This document shows positions 35,420 through 42,903 of a stretch of DNA of 64,000 nt, in pieces. Numbering within the stretch: the first letter of the stretch is position 1; every line of letters begins with the position of its first letter. The DNA lies in contig JABURP010000031.1 in assembly GCA_014762645.1 (NCBI GenBank), positions 1 to 64,000 of the forward strand, read 5' to 3'. The notes under the pieces were generated by a model. That model was not told the origin of the DNA. It saw only the letters and a program-made list of their open reading frames with translations, and made no database searches. This stretch comes from Crocinitomicaceae bacterium. GTDB taxonomy: Bacteria > Bacteroidota > Bacteroidia > Flavobacteriales_D > Crocinitomicaceae. The translations under genes and the position numbers were made by a program.

Positions 35420-36675
35420 ATGAAGCAATTATATTAGCTGGTGGATTAGGGACACGATTGCGTGACTCTATTGGCGAAATGCCAAAACCTTTGGCACCTA
35501 TTAATGATACTCCCTTTCTGCATTACCTGTTTGAGTACTTAAGGGAACAAGGCATAACAACAGTTGTGTTGTCCGTAGGTTATAAATGGGAGATGATACA
35601 TGACGTATTCGGAGAAGAATACCTTGGAATTTCATTGAAGTATGCTGTTGAGGAAGAAAGATTAGGAACCGGCGGTGGCATACAATTGGCCCTACAGCAG
35701 ATTGAAAAGGAGCTTTGTTTTGTACTCAACGGAGACACTTATTTTGATATCGATTTAAGCAAACTGCAGAATTTTCACGTAAAAAGCAAAGCATTGTGCT
35801 CATTGGCGGCTAAAGGATTACAGCATTTTGACCGCTACGGCACCCTTGAGTTATCTACAGACGGAACTGTCATGGCTTTTAACGAAAAAAAGCCAACCGA
35901 GAAGGGCATTATAAACGGTGGGATCTACTGCATCAGTAAGTCAATTCAGGAATTATTTCCAAAAAAAGATGCATTTTCATTTGAAACTGAATTTTTGGAA
36001 CCCAATGCAGGTACCGGGAATGTGAAGGCAATGGTATTTGATGATTATTTTATGGATATCGGAATTCCCAAAGATTATCAGCAATTTGAAAGAGATTTTG
36101 AGGACAAACATGAGAAAACACCATTATGTGAATTACCCGTAGATGCCTCCTGGACCTTATTTTTAGATCGCGACGGAGTAATTAATGAGCGTATTGTTGA
36201 CGATTATGTCAAACAAATTAATGAACTGAGGATTTTAGATGGTGTTCCGGAAGCTGTTGCAGATTTTTGCAGGCTTTTCGGTCGTGTTGTTGTAGTAACG
36301 AATCAGCAGGGTATAGGGAAAGGAATGATGGACGAAGAGGATTTGGAAATTATTCACGGATACATGAACAATGTTTTTAAGGATCACGGAGGTAGTATCG
36401 ATAAATTTTACTTTGCTCCTCAATTGGTATCTGAAAATTCAAACTTCCGAAAACCCGGCACTGGAATGGCATTACAAGCAAAGAAAGACTTCCCTGAAAT
36501 TGATTTTTCCAAATCCATTATGATCGGAGATTCAGAGTCAGATATTGAATTTGGTATGAAATTGGGAATGAAAACCATAATGTTAACAAATGTGCGTAAC
36601 ATTTCAACCCAGGCCGATTATATTTTTAATAATTTGCAAACCGTCGCAAGAGAACTAAAAACCAACAACAAATGA
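35404..36675 (+). CDS. Fused sugar-phosphate nucleotidyltransferase and GmhB-like HAD phosphatase
   Basis: A 423-residue two-domain enzyme. Residues 1-235 are a nucleotidyltransferase with LAGGLGTRLR (11-20) and LNGDTYFDID, like heptose-1-phosphate guanylyltransferase HddC. Residues about 250-410 are a HAD phosphatase with FLDRDGVIN (Asp255, Asp257), VVTNQQGIGKG and MIGDSESDI, like heptose 1,7-bisphosphate phosphatase GmhB. The start is GTG at 35404 inside the kinase gene. Kinase, phosphatase and nucleotidyltransferase thus sit on two overlapping genes, covering successive steps to an activated heptose. Substrate assignment follows the families and the neighbour. Confidence 0.85.
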   Translation: MDHTIDEAIILAGGLGTRLRDSIGEMPKPLAPINDTPFLHYLFEYLREQGITTVVLSVGYKWEMIHDVFGEEYLGISLKYAVEEERLGTGGGIQLALQQIEKELCFVLNGDTYFDIDLSKLQNFHVKSKALCSLAAKGLQHFDRYGTLELSTDGTVMAFNEKKPTEKGIINGGIYCISKSIQELFPKKDAFSFETEFLEPNAGTGNVKAMVFDDYFMDIGIPKDYQQFERDFEDKHEKTPLCELPVDASWTLFLDRDGVINERIVDDYVKQINELRILDGVPEAVADFCRLFGRVVVVTNQQGIGKGMMDEEDLEIIHGYMNNVFKDHGGSIDKFYFAPQLVSENSNFRKPGTGMALQAKKDFPEIDFSKSIMIGDSESDIEFGMKLGMKTIMLTNVRNISTQADYIFNNLQTVARELKTNNK

Positions 36676-37421
36676 ACCGATTTTTGATCCTACTTATATG
36701 TATTTTTTCGCTCTCAGCATTCGCCCAGGAGCAGGATTACAATAAAACAGATAGTCAGGGAAGAAAACAAGGGAAATGGCGTCAGGCTTATGAAGACGCT
36801 CAAATGTACCGTTATGTAGGTCAATTTAAGGATGACGTACCATATGGAAAATTTGTCTACTACTATAAAAGCGGTGCTGTTCAGGCAGTTGTAAACTTTA
36901 GTGAAAAAGGCCGTGTCACCCGGAGCAAGATTTATCATGAATCCGGATACATGATGGCGCAAGGAAAATACATCAACCAGAAGAAAGATAGCATCTGGGT
37001 GTACTATGATGATCGGGGCTACTTATCCTATCAGGAAACTTATGAAAACGGCGAGCTAAATGGTCAGAAAGTTTATTATTACGCCCCTATAGAGGGTAAA
37101 TACCGCGTCTCACGATATGAGTATTACCGAAATGGCGTACTACACGGAGAGTTTGTAGAGTACCATGAAAACACCAACATCAAGACTAAAGGGCAATATC
37201 GTGACGGTAATCTGCACGGAACTGTTACTCATTACTATCAAAACGGCAAGGTGAAGAAGGTAATTAAGTACAAGTATGCAGTTAAACATGGACCATCTGC
37301 CTTTTACAATAGCAAAGGCGAACAGATTGGGATAAAATGGTACTGGGAAGGCGTATTAGCCGAAACACCACAAGCTGAAAAAATCTTTCAAGACCGCTGG
37401 GAAAAATCCAAGGATAAATAA
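36672..37421 (+). CDS. Secreted MORN/YwqK-like repeat protein
   Basis: A 249-residue protein with signal peptide ending AFAQ (residue 19), then about eight MORN/YwqK-type repeats of roughly 22 residues (for example YYKSGAVQAVVNFSEKG, YYRNGVLHGEFVEYHENTN, YYQNGKVKKVIKYKYAVKHG). Such proteins are often labelled YwqK-family antitoxin, but with a signal peptide and no toxin beside it that role is unlikely here. It starts within the stop of the fused heptose enzyme (ATGA, four-base overlap). Confidence 0.78.
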   Translation: MNRFLILLICIFSLSAFAQEQDYNKTDSQGRKQGKWRQAYEDAQMYRYVGQFKDDVPYGKFVYYYKSGAVQAVVNFSEKGRVTRSKIYHESGYMMAQGKYINQKKDSIWVYYDDRGYLSYQETYENGELNGQKVYYYAPIEGKYRVSRYEYYRNGVLHGEFVEYHENTNIKTKGQYRDGNLHGTVTHYYQNGKVKKVIKYKYAVKHGPSAFYNSKGEQIGIKWYWEGVLAETPQAEKIFQDRWEKSKDK

Positions 37422-37461
37422 GTGACTACAGCATTATTTTAGCAAAAGGAATTTCCGTATC

Positions 37462-37475
37462 TTCATTTAAATGAA
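37462..37475. promoter_or_regulatory. Perfect 14-base palindrome before the response regulator
   Basis: TTCATTTAAATGAA lies 10 bases upstream of the ATG at 37486. It is a possible operator in the leader or promoter of the two-component operon; AT-rich palindromes also occur by chance. Confidence 0.35.
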
Positions 37476-37485
37476 TTGACAAAGA

Positions 37486-38163
37486 ATGAAAATTCTTATG
37501 GTAGAGGATGATCGTGAACTGCTGCGTTCTATCCTACTTTATTTTAACGAATTTGGCTATATCTGCGAAACGGCAAAGAGTTTTTCTGATGCCGAAGACA
37601 AAATCAGTGAACACGAATATGACTGCATTATTTTGGACTTAGGATTGCCTGACCGAAACGGTTTGGATCTCTTACCCGTTATCAGCAGAAAAAACAATGA
37701 TACCGGTGTAATTATCCTATCTGCCAATTCAAACCTTGATGACAAAGTCAAAGGACTAGATATGGGTGCAGATGATTATCTCACTAAACCTTTCCACCTC
37801 TCTGAGTTAAATTCCCGCATAAAGTCGATAATCCGAAGAAAAAAACAACAAGGCACAAATATTCTTGAGTATAATGAGATTAGTATTAACACTGATTCTA
37901 AAGAGGTGCGTGTGAATGATCAATTCATCCGACTTACAAAGAGAGAGTACGACCTTCTGCTCTACCTTTATTACAACAGAAACCGGGTAGTTACCAAAAC
38001 ATCTATTTCTGAACATTTATGGGGCGATTTTATGGACGCAGCTGATTCTGCGGACTCTGTATACAGCCACATTAAAAACCTCAAACGAAAGTTGGGCAAA
38101 AACGGTCCGGGTGACTATATTAAATCCTTGTACGGCGTAGGTTACATCTTTAAAGACGATTAA
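37486..38163 (+). CDS. OmpR/PhoB-family response regulator
   Basis: A 225-residue response regulator. The receiver domain has acidic residues Asp8 and Asp9, the phosphoacceptor Asp51 (LDLGLPD) and Lys101 (TKPF). The C-terminal winged helix (about 128-223) has LTKREYDLLLYLYYN and VYSHIKNLKRKLG. PhoB/OmpR regulators bind direct repeats spaced about 11 bases, and four such repeats lie just after this operon's kinase gene (38845-38883). The kinase gene follows with one base between. Confidence 0.93.
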   Translation: MKILMVEDDRELLRSILLYFNEFGYICETAKSFSDAEDKISEHEYDCIILDLGLPDRNGLDLLPVISRKNNDTGVIILSANSNLDDKVKGLDMGADDYLTKPFHLSELNSRIKSIIRRKKQQGTNILEYNEISINTDSKEVRVNDQFIRLTKREYDLLLYLYYNRNRVVTKTSISEHLWGDFMDAADSADSVYSHIKNLKRKLGKNGPGDYIKSLYGVGYIFKDD

Positions 38164-38164
38164 C

Positions 38165-38812
38165 ATGAGTGATATTGAAAACAAGCGTGCTACAGAGTAC
38201 GCACAGAACCTATCGCATGAATTACTGACGCCACTTGCTGTTATTCGGTCAAAGGCTGAATTGTTATTGCAGTCAAAGGATCTCTCAAAAGAGGACATGA
38301 AAAACATAGACGTGATCCTCAAAACTGTAGAGCGTATGTCCAGGCTAAATAAAGCACTGATTCTTTTGTCTAAAATAGATAGTGAGGTTTACCAGGATAT
38401 CGAAGAATTGGATGTCAATGAGATCGTTTCAGATTCGCTTGAAAAATTTGAAGATCAAATTCGCTTTCGTTCACTACAAATTCGCTATCAAAAGAAAGAT
38501 CCAAGCGCATTAAAATCCAACCGCAATCTCTTTGAGATTCTGATCACCAATCTTATTAAAAATGCGGTATTTCATAACATTGACAGCGGCAAAATACTGA
38601 TCACTTCAGACAACAAGTCCTTTCAGATTGAGAACACAACCAACCAAACGGCCTCTGAAGATTTATATACCCGTTTTGTCTCACAGGGAAACGATAAAGA
38701 TTCCATTGGATTGGGTTTATCTATTGCTAAAAAAATATGCGATTTTCTGGGGTATAAAATCCATCATGAACTTGCAGATAACAGGTTTGTCATGACCGTA
38801 CACTTCAATTAA
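38165..38812 (+). CDS. Soluble minimal histidine kinase
   Basis: A 215-residue kinase with only the catalytic parts: H-box NLSHELLTPLAV (His18), N-box LITNLIKNAVFHN, and a G-box DSIGLGLSIAKKI. There is no membrane segment or sensory domain; the H-box begins at residue 15. It may sense cytoplasmic signals, rely on another protein, or act mainly as a phosphatase of the adjacent regulator. The ATG follows the regulator stop after one base, so the two are certainly co-transcribed. Confidence 0.88.
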   Translation: MSDIENKRATEYAQNLSHELLTPLAVIRSKAELLLQSKDLSKEDMKNIDVILKTVERMSRLNKALILLSKIDSEVYQDIEELDVNEIVSDSLEKFEDQIRFRSLQIRYQKKDPSALKSNRNLFEILITNLIKNAVFHNIDSGKILITSDNKSFQIENTTNQTASEDLYTRFVSQGNDKDSIGLGLSIAKKICDFLGYKIHHELADNRFVMTVHFN

Positions 38813-38844
38813 CTAACTTTTTGAAATACAGCGTTTTTCTCGTT

Positions 38845-38883
38845 CAGAATTCCTACAGAATCCTTACAGAATTCATACAGAAT
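38845..38883 (+). promoter_or_regulatory. Four 11-bp direct repeats, OmpR/PhoB-type operator
   Basis: CAGAAT occurs at 38845, 38856, 38867 and 38878, exactly 11 bases apart, with TA usually preceding it (consensus TACAGAATnCn). Eleven-base spacing places all sites on one helix face, as in PhoB-type boxes. The array ends eight bases before TAATTTAG (38891-38898), a near match to the -7 element of the next gene, so it covers the -33 region as an activator site would. The OmpR-type regulator encoded immediately upstream is the obvious candidate to bind it. Confidence 0.8.
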
Positions 38884-38926
38884 GCTGCGTTAATTTAGAG
38901 GCGTTAAAAACGAATAATGTAACGCC

Positions 38927-39247
38927 ATGAGAGCCGCATTAAAAATGGACAAAATTCCGTTGACAGACACGAAACCGGTGGTTATCACAAAAGATTTGAT
39001 CCATCATTTACACTTTCCGAAGGAAGAAGTACTGAATTCAAGCTTTGATAAAAATGTAAGAAATAAAGATTTGGAACAGGCTATTGTTTTGGGCAATGTA
39101 TATCACTCAAAAGTGGCCATCCTTTTTGAGGACATTGAAGGACAAAAAAAGGTCGAAACCACTATTTGGGGCGTGACCGATAAAGCTGTTATTCTGAAAG
39201 GGGATATTATGATTCCCATTCACCGAATTATACGCATCATTTACTAA
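38927..39247 (+). CDS. Conserved hypothetical protein under the 11-bp repeat promoter
   Basis: A 106-residue soluble protein, not recognised. The C-terminal half (VEVETTIWGVTDKAVILKGDIMIPIHRIIRIIY-like pattern, about 75-106) is a short beta barrel resembling small RNA- or ligand-binding folds, but that is only a shape impression. It is the first gene after the four operator repeats and is followed after five bases by another small gene, so it heads a probable operon controlled by the two-component system. An alternative ATG is at residue 7. Confidence 0.6.
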   Translation: MRAALKMDKIPLTDTKPVVITKDLIHHLHFPKEEVLNSSFDKNVRNKDLEQAIVLGNVYHSKVAILFEDIEGQKKVETTIWGVTDKAVILKGDIMIPIHRIIRIIY

Positions 39248-39252
39248 ACATC

Positions 39253-39570
39253 ATGAAAGCACAAAAAAACATCCATATTTACGAAAGTGCTGACATCCAC
39301 ATTCAAAAGAAAGTTGCCTTAAAATATATGGATGATCCTCAGGGTGCAATAATGCGCATTCCTAACGAGGACGAAACTATACTCAGAGACGCTATTGAAA
39401 TATGGCACAACGGTGAATATCACTTGGTCATTGTCAATGAAGATAACCTGAGAAAAATACACTGGGATGCTTATCTGCAAAGTTCAGATGACGGCATCTT
39501 CTTATCCTATTTTGATGATGAAAATCCTGAAAACTTCACAGATGACGGGTTTGATTTTCACTATCTATAA
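39253..39570 (+). CDS. Small acidic hypothetical protein
   Basis: A 105-residue acidic protein of unknown family (C-terminal DDGIFLSYFDDENPENFTDDGFDFHYL pattern, split here for length: DDENPENF and DDGFDFHYL). No signal peptide or membrane segment. It lies five bases after the previous gene and 23 before the next, in the group downstream of the operator array. Coding status rests on the full-length open frame, good spacing and absence of competing frames. Confidence 0.6.
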   Translation: MKAQKNIHIYESADIHIQKKVALKYMDDPQGAIMRIPNEDETILRDAIEIWHNGEYHLVIVNEDNLRKIHWDAYLQSSDDGIFLSYFDDENPENFTDDGFDFHYL

Positions 39571-39593
39571 CTTTTACTAAATAAAAACGAAAA

Positions 39594-39902
39594 ATGAAAA
39601 AAGTCAGTTTAATTGCATTCATCTTCTTACTGTGTTCTTTCTCACTACAGGCACAGGAAAAGAAAAAAATCACCGCCATGTTTGAAGGTTATGACGGTGT
39701 TTCTTACAGTTTCTCTTACGGTGATGAGGAGTACATATTTTTTGATGAGTGCGCAGATAATGTGCTAAAAGAATTTGACCTGAGCTCAGATGAATTTATG
39801 TATGAAGATTTTGTTGTGACCTACGTGGTGAGCAAAAATGAAGATGAAGATGAAACATATAAAATTGTTGATCTGCTTCATGTTAAAACAGATGAAGAAT
39901 AA
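39594..39902 (+). CDS. Small secreted acidic protein
   Basis: A 102-residue protein with a clear signal peptide (MKKVSLIAFIFLL...SLQAQ, cut after residue 21) and a short acidic mature domain (EEYIFFDECADNVLKEFDL; SKNEDEDETYKIVDLL). One cysteine only. No family recognised. It belongs to the run of small genes between the two-component system and the SET gene, so it may be part of an envelope response. Confidence 0.62.
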   Translation: MKKVSLIAFIFLLCSFSLQAQEKKKITAMFEGYDGVSYSFSYGDEEYIFFDECADNVLKEFDLSSDEFMYEDFVVTYVVSKNEDEDETYKIVDLLHVKTDEE

Positions 39903-39923
39903 AGTTGTTGAAAACTATAGAAA

Positions 39924-40514
39924 ATGATACATCCGGATACCAAACTGGAGTTTATTAGTGAAACAAAAGGATACGGCGTGGTAGCTACACGTCGTATTCC
40001 TAAAGGCACTATTACCTGGGTTCAAGATAATCTTGACACTGTCATTAGCGAAGAAAAAGTACGCCAACTCGGAAGTTCCTATTTTGATATTATAGATACC
40101 TATACGTTTAGGGACAGTGCTGGCAACCACGTTCTATGCTGGGATCACGGGAAATATGTCAACCACAGTTTTAATGCAAATTGCCTTACAACTGCTTATA
40201 ATTTTGAGATTGCCATAAGAGATATTGAAGTAGGTGAAGAACTGACAGATGATTATGGATATCTCAATATCACCAGTCCTTTCCACGCCGAAGATGAAGC
40301 GGTGGATAGAAAGGTAGTTTACCCAGATGATCTAAAAACTTATTACCCGATATGGGATGAAAAGCTTGAAAATGCATTTCAATGGGTGAACAAAGTGCCG
40401 CAAGCACTGCAGCACATGTTGAACAAGGATCAAAATGAAGAAATAGAGGCCGTTTTAAATGGACATAAAAAACTGGAATCTATTCTGAACTGTTATTATG
40501 AATCGGACAAATAG
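39924..40514 (+). CDS. SET-domain protein lysine methyltransferase-like
   Basis: A 196-residue protein with a SET domain in its first 115 residues: the start GYGVVATRRIPKGT, the knot-forming motif VNHSFNANC (about 74-82), and the GEELTDDYGYLN motif (about 100-111). SET enzymes transfer a methyl group from S-adenosylmethionine to protein lysines. The bacterial target is unknown. The post-SET cysteine cluster is absent. The gene overlaps the start of a small membrane protein by 17 bases. Confidence 0.85.
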   Translation: MIHPDTKLEFISETKGYGVVATRRIPKGTITWVQDNLDTVISEEKVRQLGSSYFDIIDTYTFRDSAGNHVLCWDHGKYVNHSFNANCLTTAYNFEIAIRDIEVGEELTDDYGYLNITSPFHAEDEAVDRKVVYPDDLKTYYPIWDEKLENAFQWVNKVPQALQHMLNKDQNEEIEAVLNGHKKLESILNCYYESDK

Positions 40515-40620
40515 ACAGCAACCCATTAAGAAAAAGCCGGATATTATGTTTTACCGGTTTTGTATTGCAGTCATACTGGGATTGGCAATGTTTATTATCC
40601 TTTTACTTCACAGCCTATGA
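40498..40620 (+). CDS. 40-residue single-pass membrane protein
   Basis: A short open frame starting at the ATG at 40498 encodes 40 residues: a basic N-terminus (NRTNRQQPIKKKPD) followed by one hydrophobic helix (about 18-38, CIAVILGLAMFIILLLHSL). It overlaps the SET gene by 17 bases in another frame, and its TGA overlaps the ATG of the next gene as ATGA, the usual sign of translational coupling. The positive-inside layout predicts an N-in membrane protein. It is too short for common ORF cut-offs. Function unknown. Confidence 0.6.
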   Translation: MNRTNRQQPIKKKPDIMFYRFCIAVILGLAMFIILLLHSL

Positions 40621-41237
40621 AAAACCTAAATAATATCATACTCATTGGACCCATGGCCACTGGTAAGAGTTCAATAGGTAAAGAGGTATCCGTATTAACC
40701 GGGTGGAAGAATTATCCTGTGGACAAGTTGAAGTGGTACTACCGCTATAAAAATGGATTTGACGGGGTCAAGAGTTCTACTATTTTACAGTCAAAAGGGT
40801 TTGATGCACTTGTGTCATATTCCCAAAAATATTTTGGGATACAAGAATTGAGGGATCTCATTAACAATTTCAGTGGAATTATTGAATTAGGTGCCTCTGA
40901 CACACACCGAAACGACCTTAATTATATCCGGGACATCAACAAACTCCTGGAACCTTACCCAAACATTTTTCTAATTCTTCCTTATGAAGATGAAGACCTA
41001 TCCATTGAAATATTGACAAAGAGGTTACGATCACGTTATCACCTGGACCCGTTAAAAAGTGGTGTGTTAATGTCGTACATAAACAAGAACCTGGAATTTA
41101 TTCGTTCACCGCAAAACCTACTTTTGGCCAAGCATATAATTTATACGAATGACCGTCCGTTTCACCAGATTGCTCAGGAGATTGTTTACCGCTCAGAATT
41201 AAAGTCCAAAGACACGGACTACAAGAATGTTATTTGA
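40617..41237 (+). CDS. Shikimate-kinase-like P-loop kinase
   Basis: A 206-residue P-loop protein with Walker A GPMATGKS (11-18) at the N-terminus and a fold order like shikimate or adenylate-type kinases (IGKEVSVLTGWKNYPVDKLKW; GIIELGASDTH; LILPYEDEDLSIEIL). The frame extends to 40560, but the ATG at 40617 overlaps the small membrane gene stop (ATGA) and leads straight into the P-loop, so it is chosen. The substrate is not evident. It is convergent with the universal stress gene, one base apart. Confidence 0.75.
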   Translation: MKNLNNIILIGPMATGKSSIGKEVSVLTGWKNYPVDKLKWYYRYKNGFDGVKSSTILQSKGFDALVSYSQKYFGIQELRDLINNFSGIIELGASDTHRNDLNYIRDINKLLEPYPNIFLILPYEDEDLSIEILTKRLRSRYHLDPLKSGVLMSYINKNLEFIRSPQNLLLAKHIIYTNDRPFHQIAQEIVYRSELKSKDTDYKNVI

Positions 41238-41238
41238 A

Positions 41239-42051
41239 TCATTCAGAATGCAGTACCAGTAGAGGCGTGTGTGTTGTCATAGACAAATCCCTTGAGACGC
41301 TTCGGTGAAAAATACTTTCCCAAAACCCAAGATCCTTCTTGACAATCACCATACAATCCACACCAGATTTATCTGCATATTCATTAAGTCCTTCTGAGGT
41401 ATCATCCCCAATGAGCTCAATTACTTCCACATTTAGATGTTCCAGGCTGGCAGGAATAGTAACCTTTGTTGGTGTTGAAGTTTCATTTTCCGCCAGGATA
41501 TTGATCAAACTCAGTCGTTGGTCGCTGGTGAGTTCTATCATGTTTTCTAACCATTTCAAATGATCCGGGTCGATCGTAAAATTATCATCAATACCACAAG
41601 CGATCCCATGGCTCATGTCATATTTTCTATTTGGCGGAATAACTAGCACCGGGCAATCAACTTGTTTTACAACATCTGCTGCATTACTTCCTAAAAGGAT
41701 TTTTCTAATCCCTGAAGCACCGTGTGTTCCCATAACTACCATGTCTTCTTTTGCAGAAACAAAATCTGTTAAAACAGGCATAAAACTGCCATGTACGCAA
41801 GCGCTTTTTAGTTCAATTTTGTTATCCGGAACTTGTTGATTGATTGTTTTTTTCAACGTTTCCATTTCTGCTTCTGCATCTTTTCTGAGTTCCGGTTCAA
41901 GTGAAATTAGATTAGCTGCTCCTGCGTGTGGTTCTTCAAAGGCGTTAATTAACAATATATCCACATTGAGGTCATTTGCCAGTTTAACTCCGTAAATAAC
42001 GGCGCTCTCTGAAGCATCTGAAAAATCTGTTGGTAATACTATTCGTCTCAT
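41239..42051 (-). CDS. Two-domain universal stress protein
   Basis: A 270-residue tandem Usp protein. Domain one (1-140) is complete, with the ATP-binding pattern G-x2-G-x9-G-S (GTHGASGIRKILLGS) and the VLVIP end strand. Domain two (about 150-270) keeps the fold (GIACGIDDNF; VDCMVIVKKD; HTPLLVLHS) but lacks the glycine loop, so it probably does not bind ATP. Usp proteins help survival under energy or oxygen limitation. It converges with the kinase gene. Confidence 0.88.
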   Translation of the reverse strand: MRRIVLPTDFSDASESAVIYGVKLANDLNVDILLINAFEEPHAGAANLISLEPELRKDAEAEMETLKKTINQQVPDNKIELKSACVHGSFMPVLTDFVSAKEDMVVMGTHGASGIRKILLGSNAADVVKQVDCPVLVIPPNRKYDMSHGIACGIDDNFTIDPDHLKWLENMIELTSDQRLSLINILAENETSTPTKVTIPASLEHLNVEVIELIGDDTSEGLNEYADKSGVDCMVIVKKDLGFWESIFHRSVSRDLSMTTHTPLLVLHSE

Positions 42052-42179
42052 AAGTCGGTAAGTGTTTTATCGGTTTGTTGGTTCAATGAAAATATAATTT
42101 CATCTCCACTGTACTTAAAAATACAAATAATTAAGCCAAAAAACCAGTATAGAACGATAGGTTTAGGAATAAAGTAAAA

Positions 42180-42209
42180 GCCAGACCGTGGAATCCGATC
42201 TGGCCTTTT
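42180..42209 (-). terminator. Terminator after the 82-residue protein gene
   Basis: GCCAGA and TCTGGC form a six-pair stem with a 13-base loop. On the minus strand it is followed by TTTTA, and A-rich sequence precedes it, so it may work in both directions. It lies 35 bases downstream of the stop at 42244. Confidence 0.65.
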
Positions 42210-42243
42210 AAGGAAAGTAAACCGATTATGTCTGTAATGTTTA

Positions 42244-42492
42244 TTATACCTTCCCACTTACAAATTCCCAATTGTTTCTGTCAATCAGAGAATTCAAAAT
42301 ATTTAGCCAGTACCCTTTGTCTTTTTTGTTGACAGGAGGATGAAACATCAAATCACCATTTTCATCCCAAAATATTGAACTGTCATCAACATACTCCAAT
42401 ACCAGCATTCGGTTAATGGAGTCTTTTATACGTTCGTATTCCAAAATTGAAAAGGATCTTTTTGGAATCAAACTCAATAACATATAATCCAT
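42244..42492 (-). CDS. Small hypothetical protein downstream of an interlocking hairpin
   Basis: An 82-residue soluble protein (LSLIPKRSFSILEYERIKDSI; SSIFWDENGDLMFHPP) of unknown family. It is bounded by a terminator downstream and by a paired-hairpin leader upstream that separates it from the 80-residue gene. The ATG at 42492 is followed by an in-frame ATG at residue 4. The flanking signals support a real gene. Confidence 0.58.
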   Translation of the reverse strand: MDYMLLSLIPKRSFSILEYERIKDSINRMLVLEYVDDSSIFWDENGDLMFHPPVNKKDKGYWLNILNSLIDRNNWEFVSGKV

Positions 42493-42508
42493 AACACTTA
42501 ATTTTTTA

Positions 42509-42549
42509 GGTCCGGAATAGAAAAGAGCACTGCATTCCGGACCTGCTCT
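42509..42549 (-). promoter_or_regulatory. Two mutually exclusive hairpins, attenuator-like
   Basis: On the minus strand an 11-pair perfect stem (AGGTCCGGAAT with ATTCCGGACCT, 15-base loop) interlocks with a second stem (AAGAGCA with TGCTCTT, then TT) whose 3' arm lies in the loop of the first. Both cannot form as simple hairpins at once. The second resembles a weak terminator, starting in the stop codon of the upstream gene, and the first lies 17 bases before the next ATG. An attenuator or a processing site is possible. Confidence 0.5.
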
Positions 42550-42791
42550 TAAAACTCCTCGTATATATCAAGGTTTTCAAGGTTAACATTAATTTCGTTG
42601 TTGTGCTGTAACTGCATTACCACAAGGTAATTTTGTTCATCATGGTTAAAAATATAACCCTTCATGTGCATGCCTTTGAAAGGAAAGGAGATCAACTCAG
42701 GAGTTGAAAACCGCAACCACCTGCTAAATGCCTGTTTCAATTCTTTTGAAAGATTGGCATAAGAAATGACCGTATTCTTCATTGTTAACAT
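42549..42791 (-). CDS. Small hypothetical protein
   Basis: An 80-residue soluble protein, unrecognised (SYANLSKELKQAFSRWLRF; PFKGMHMKGYIFNHDEQNYLVVMQLQH). The beta-rich second half includes a charged EEF end. The alternative ATG at 42782 (MKNTVIS) may be the true start. It diverges from the Lrp-type regulator, sharing a 112-base AT-rich region with possible Lrp sites, and is followed by the paired-hairpin element and another small gene. Confidence 0.58.
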   Translation of the reverse strand: MLTMKNTVISYANLSKELKQAFSRWLRFSTPELISFPFKGMHMKGYIFNHDEQNYLVVMQLQHNNEINVNLENLDIYEEF

Positions 42792-42850
42792 AGTTTTCTA
42801 TCTAAATTTACTGATAAGTGAATAAAATGTAAAGTATTTTATCTTCTTTA

Positions 42851-42870
42851 TGGTATTATTTGGTATTATT
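42851..42870. repeat. Tandem 10-base repeat
   Basis: TGGTATTATT occurs twice head to tail (42851-42860, 42861-42870), directly next to the inverted repeat upstream of the Lrp-type gene. A 10-base unit is one helical turn, which suits a regulator-binding region. Confidence 0.7.
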
Positions 42871-42897
42871 CACTATTATTGATAAAAATATTAGTGA
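42870..42897. promoter_or_regulatory. Candidate Lrp-type operator before the regulator gene
   Basis: TCACTA (42870-42875) and TAGTGA (42892-42897) form an inverted repeat with an AT-rich 16-base spacer, ending six bases before the ATG. The same AGTGA half-site recurs upstream of the polyamine operon (47457-47525), so autoregulation plus control of that operon is plausible. Confidence 0.5.
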
Positions 42898-42903
42898 TTA
42901 CTT

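Noticed and set aside
36672-37421. YwqK-type antitoxin of a toxin-antitoxin pair
   Set aside because: The protein has a signal peptide, and the neighbours are a heptose enzyme and a response regulator; no toxin gene is adjacent.
42048-42257. 69-residue minus-strand open frame between the stress protein and small gene
   Set aside because: It runs through the terminator hairpin at 42180-42209, has no supporting spacing or recognisable composition, and overlaps both neighbours.
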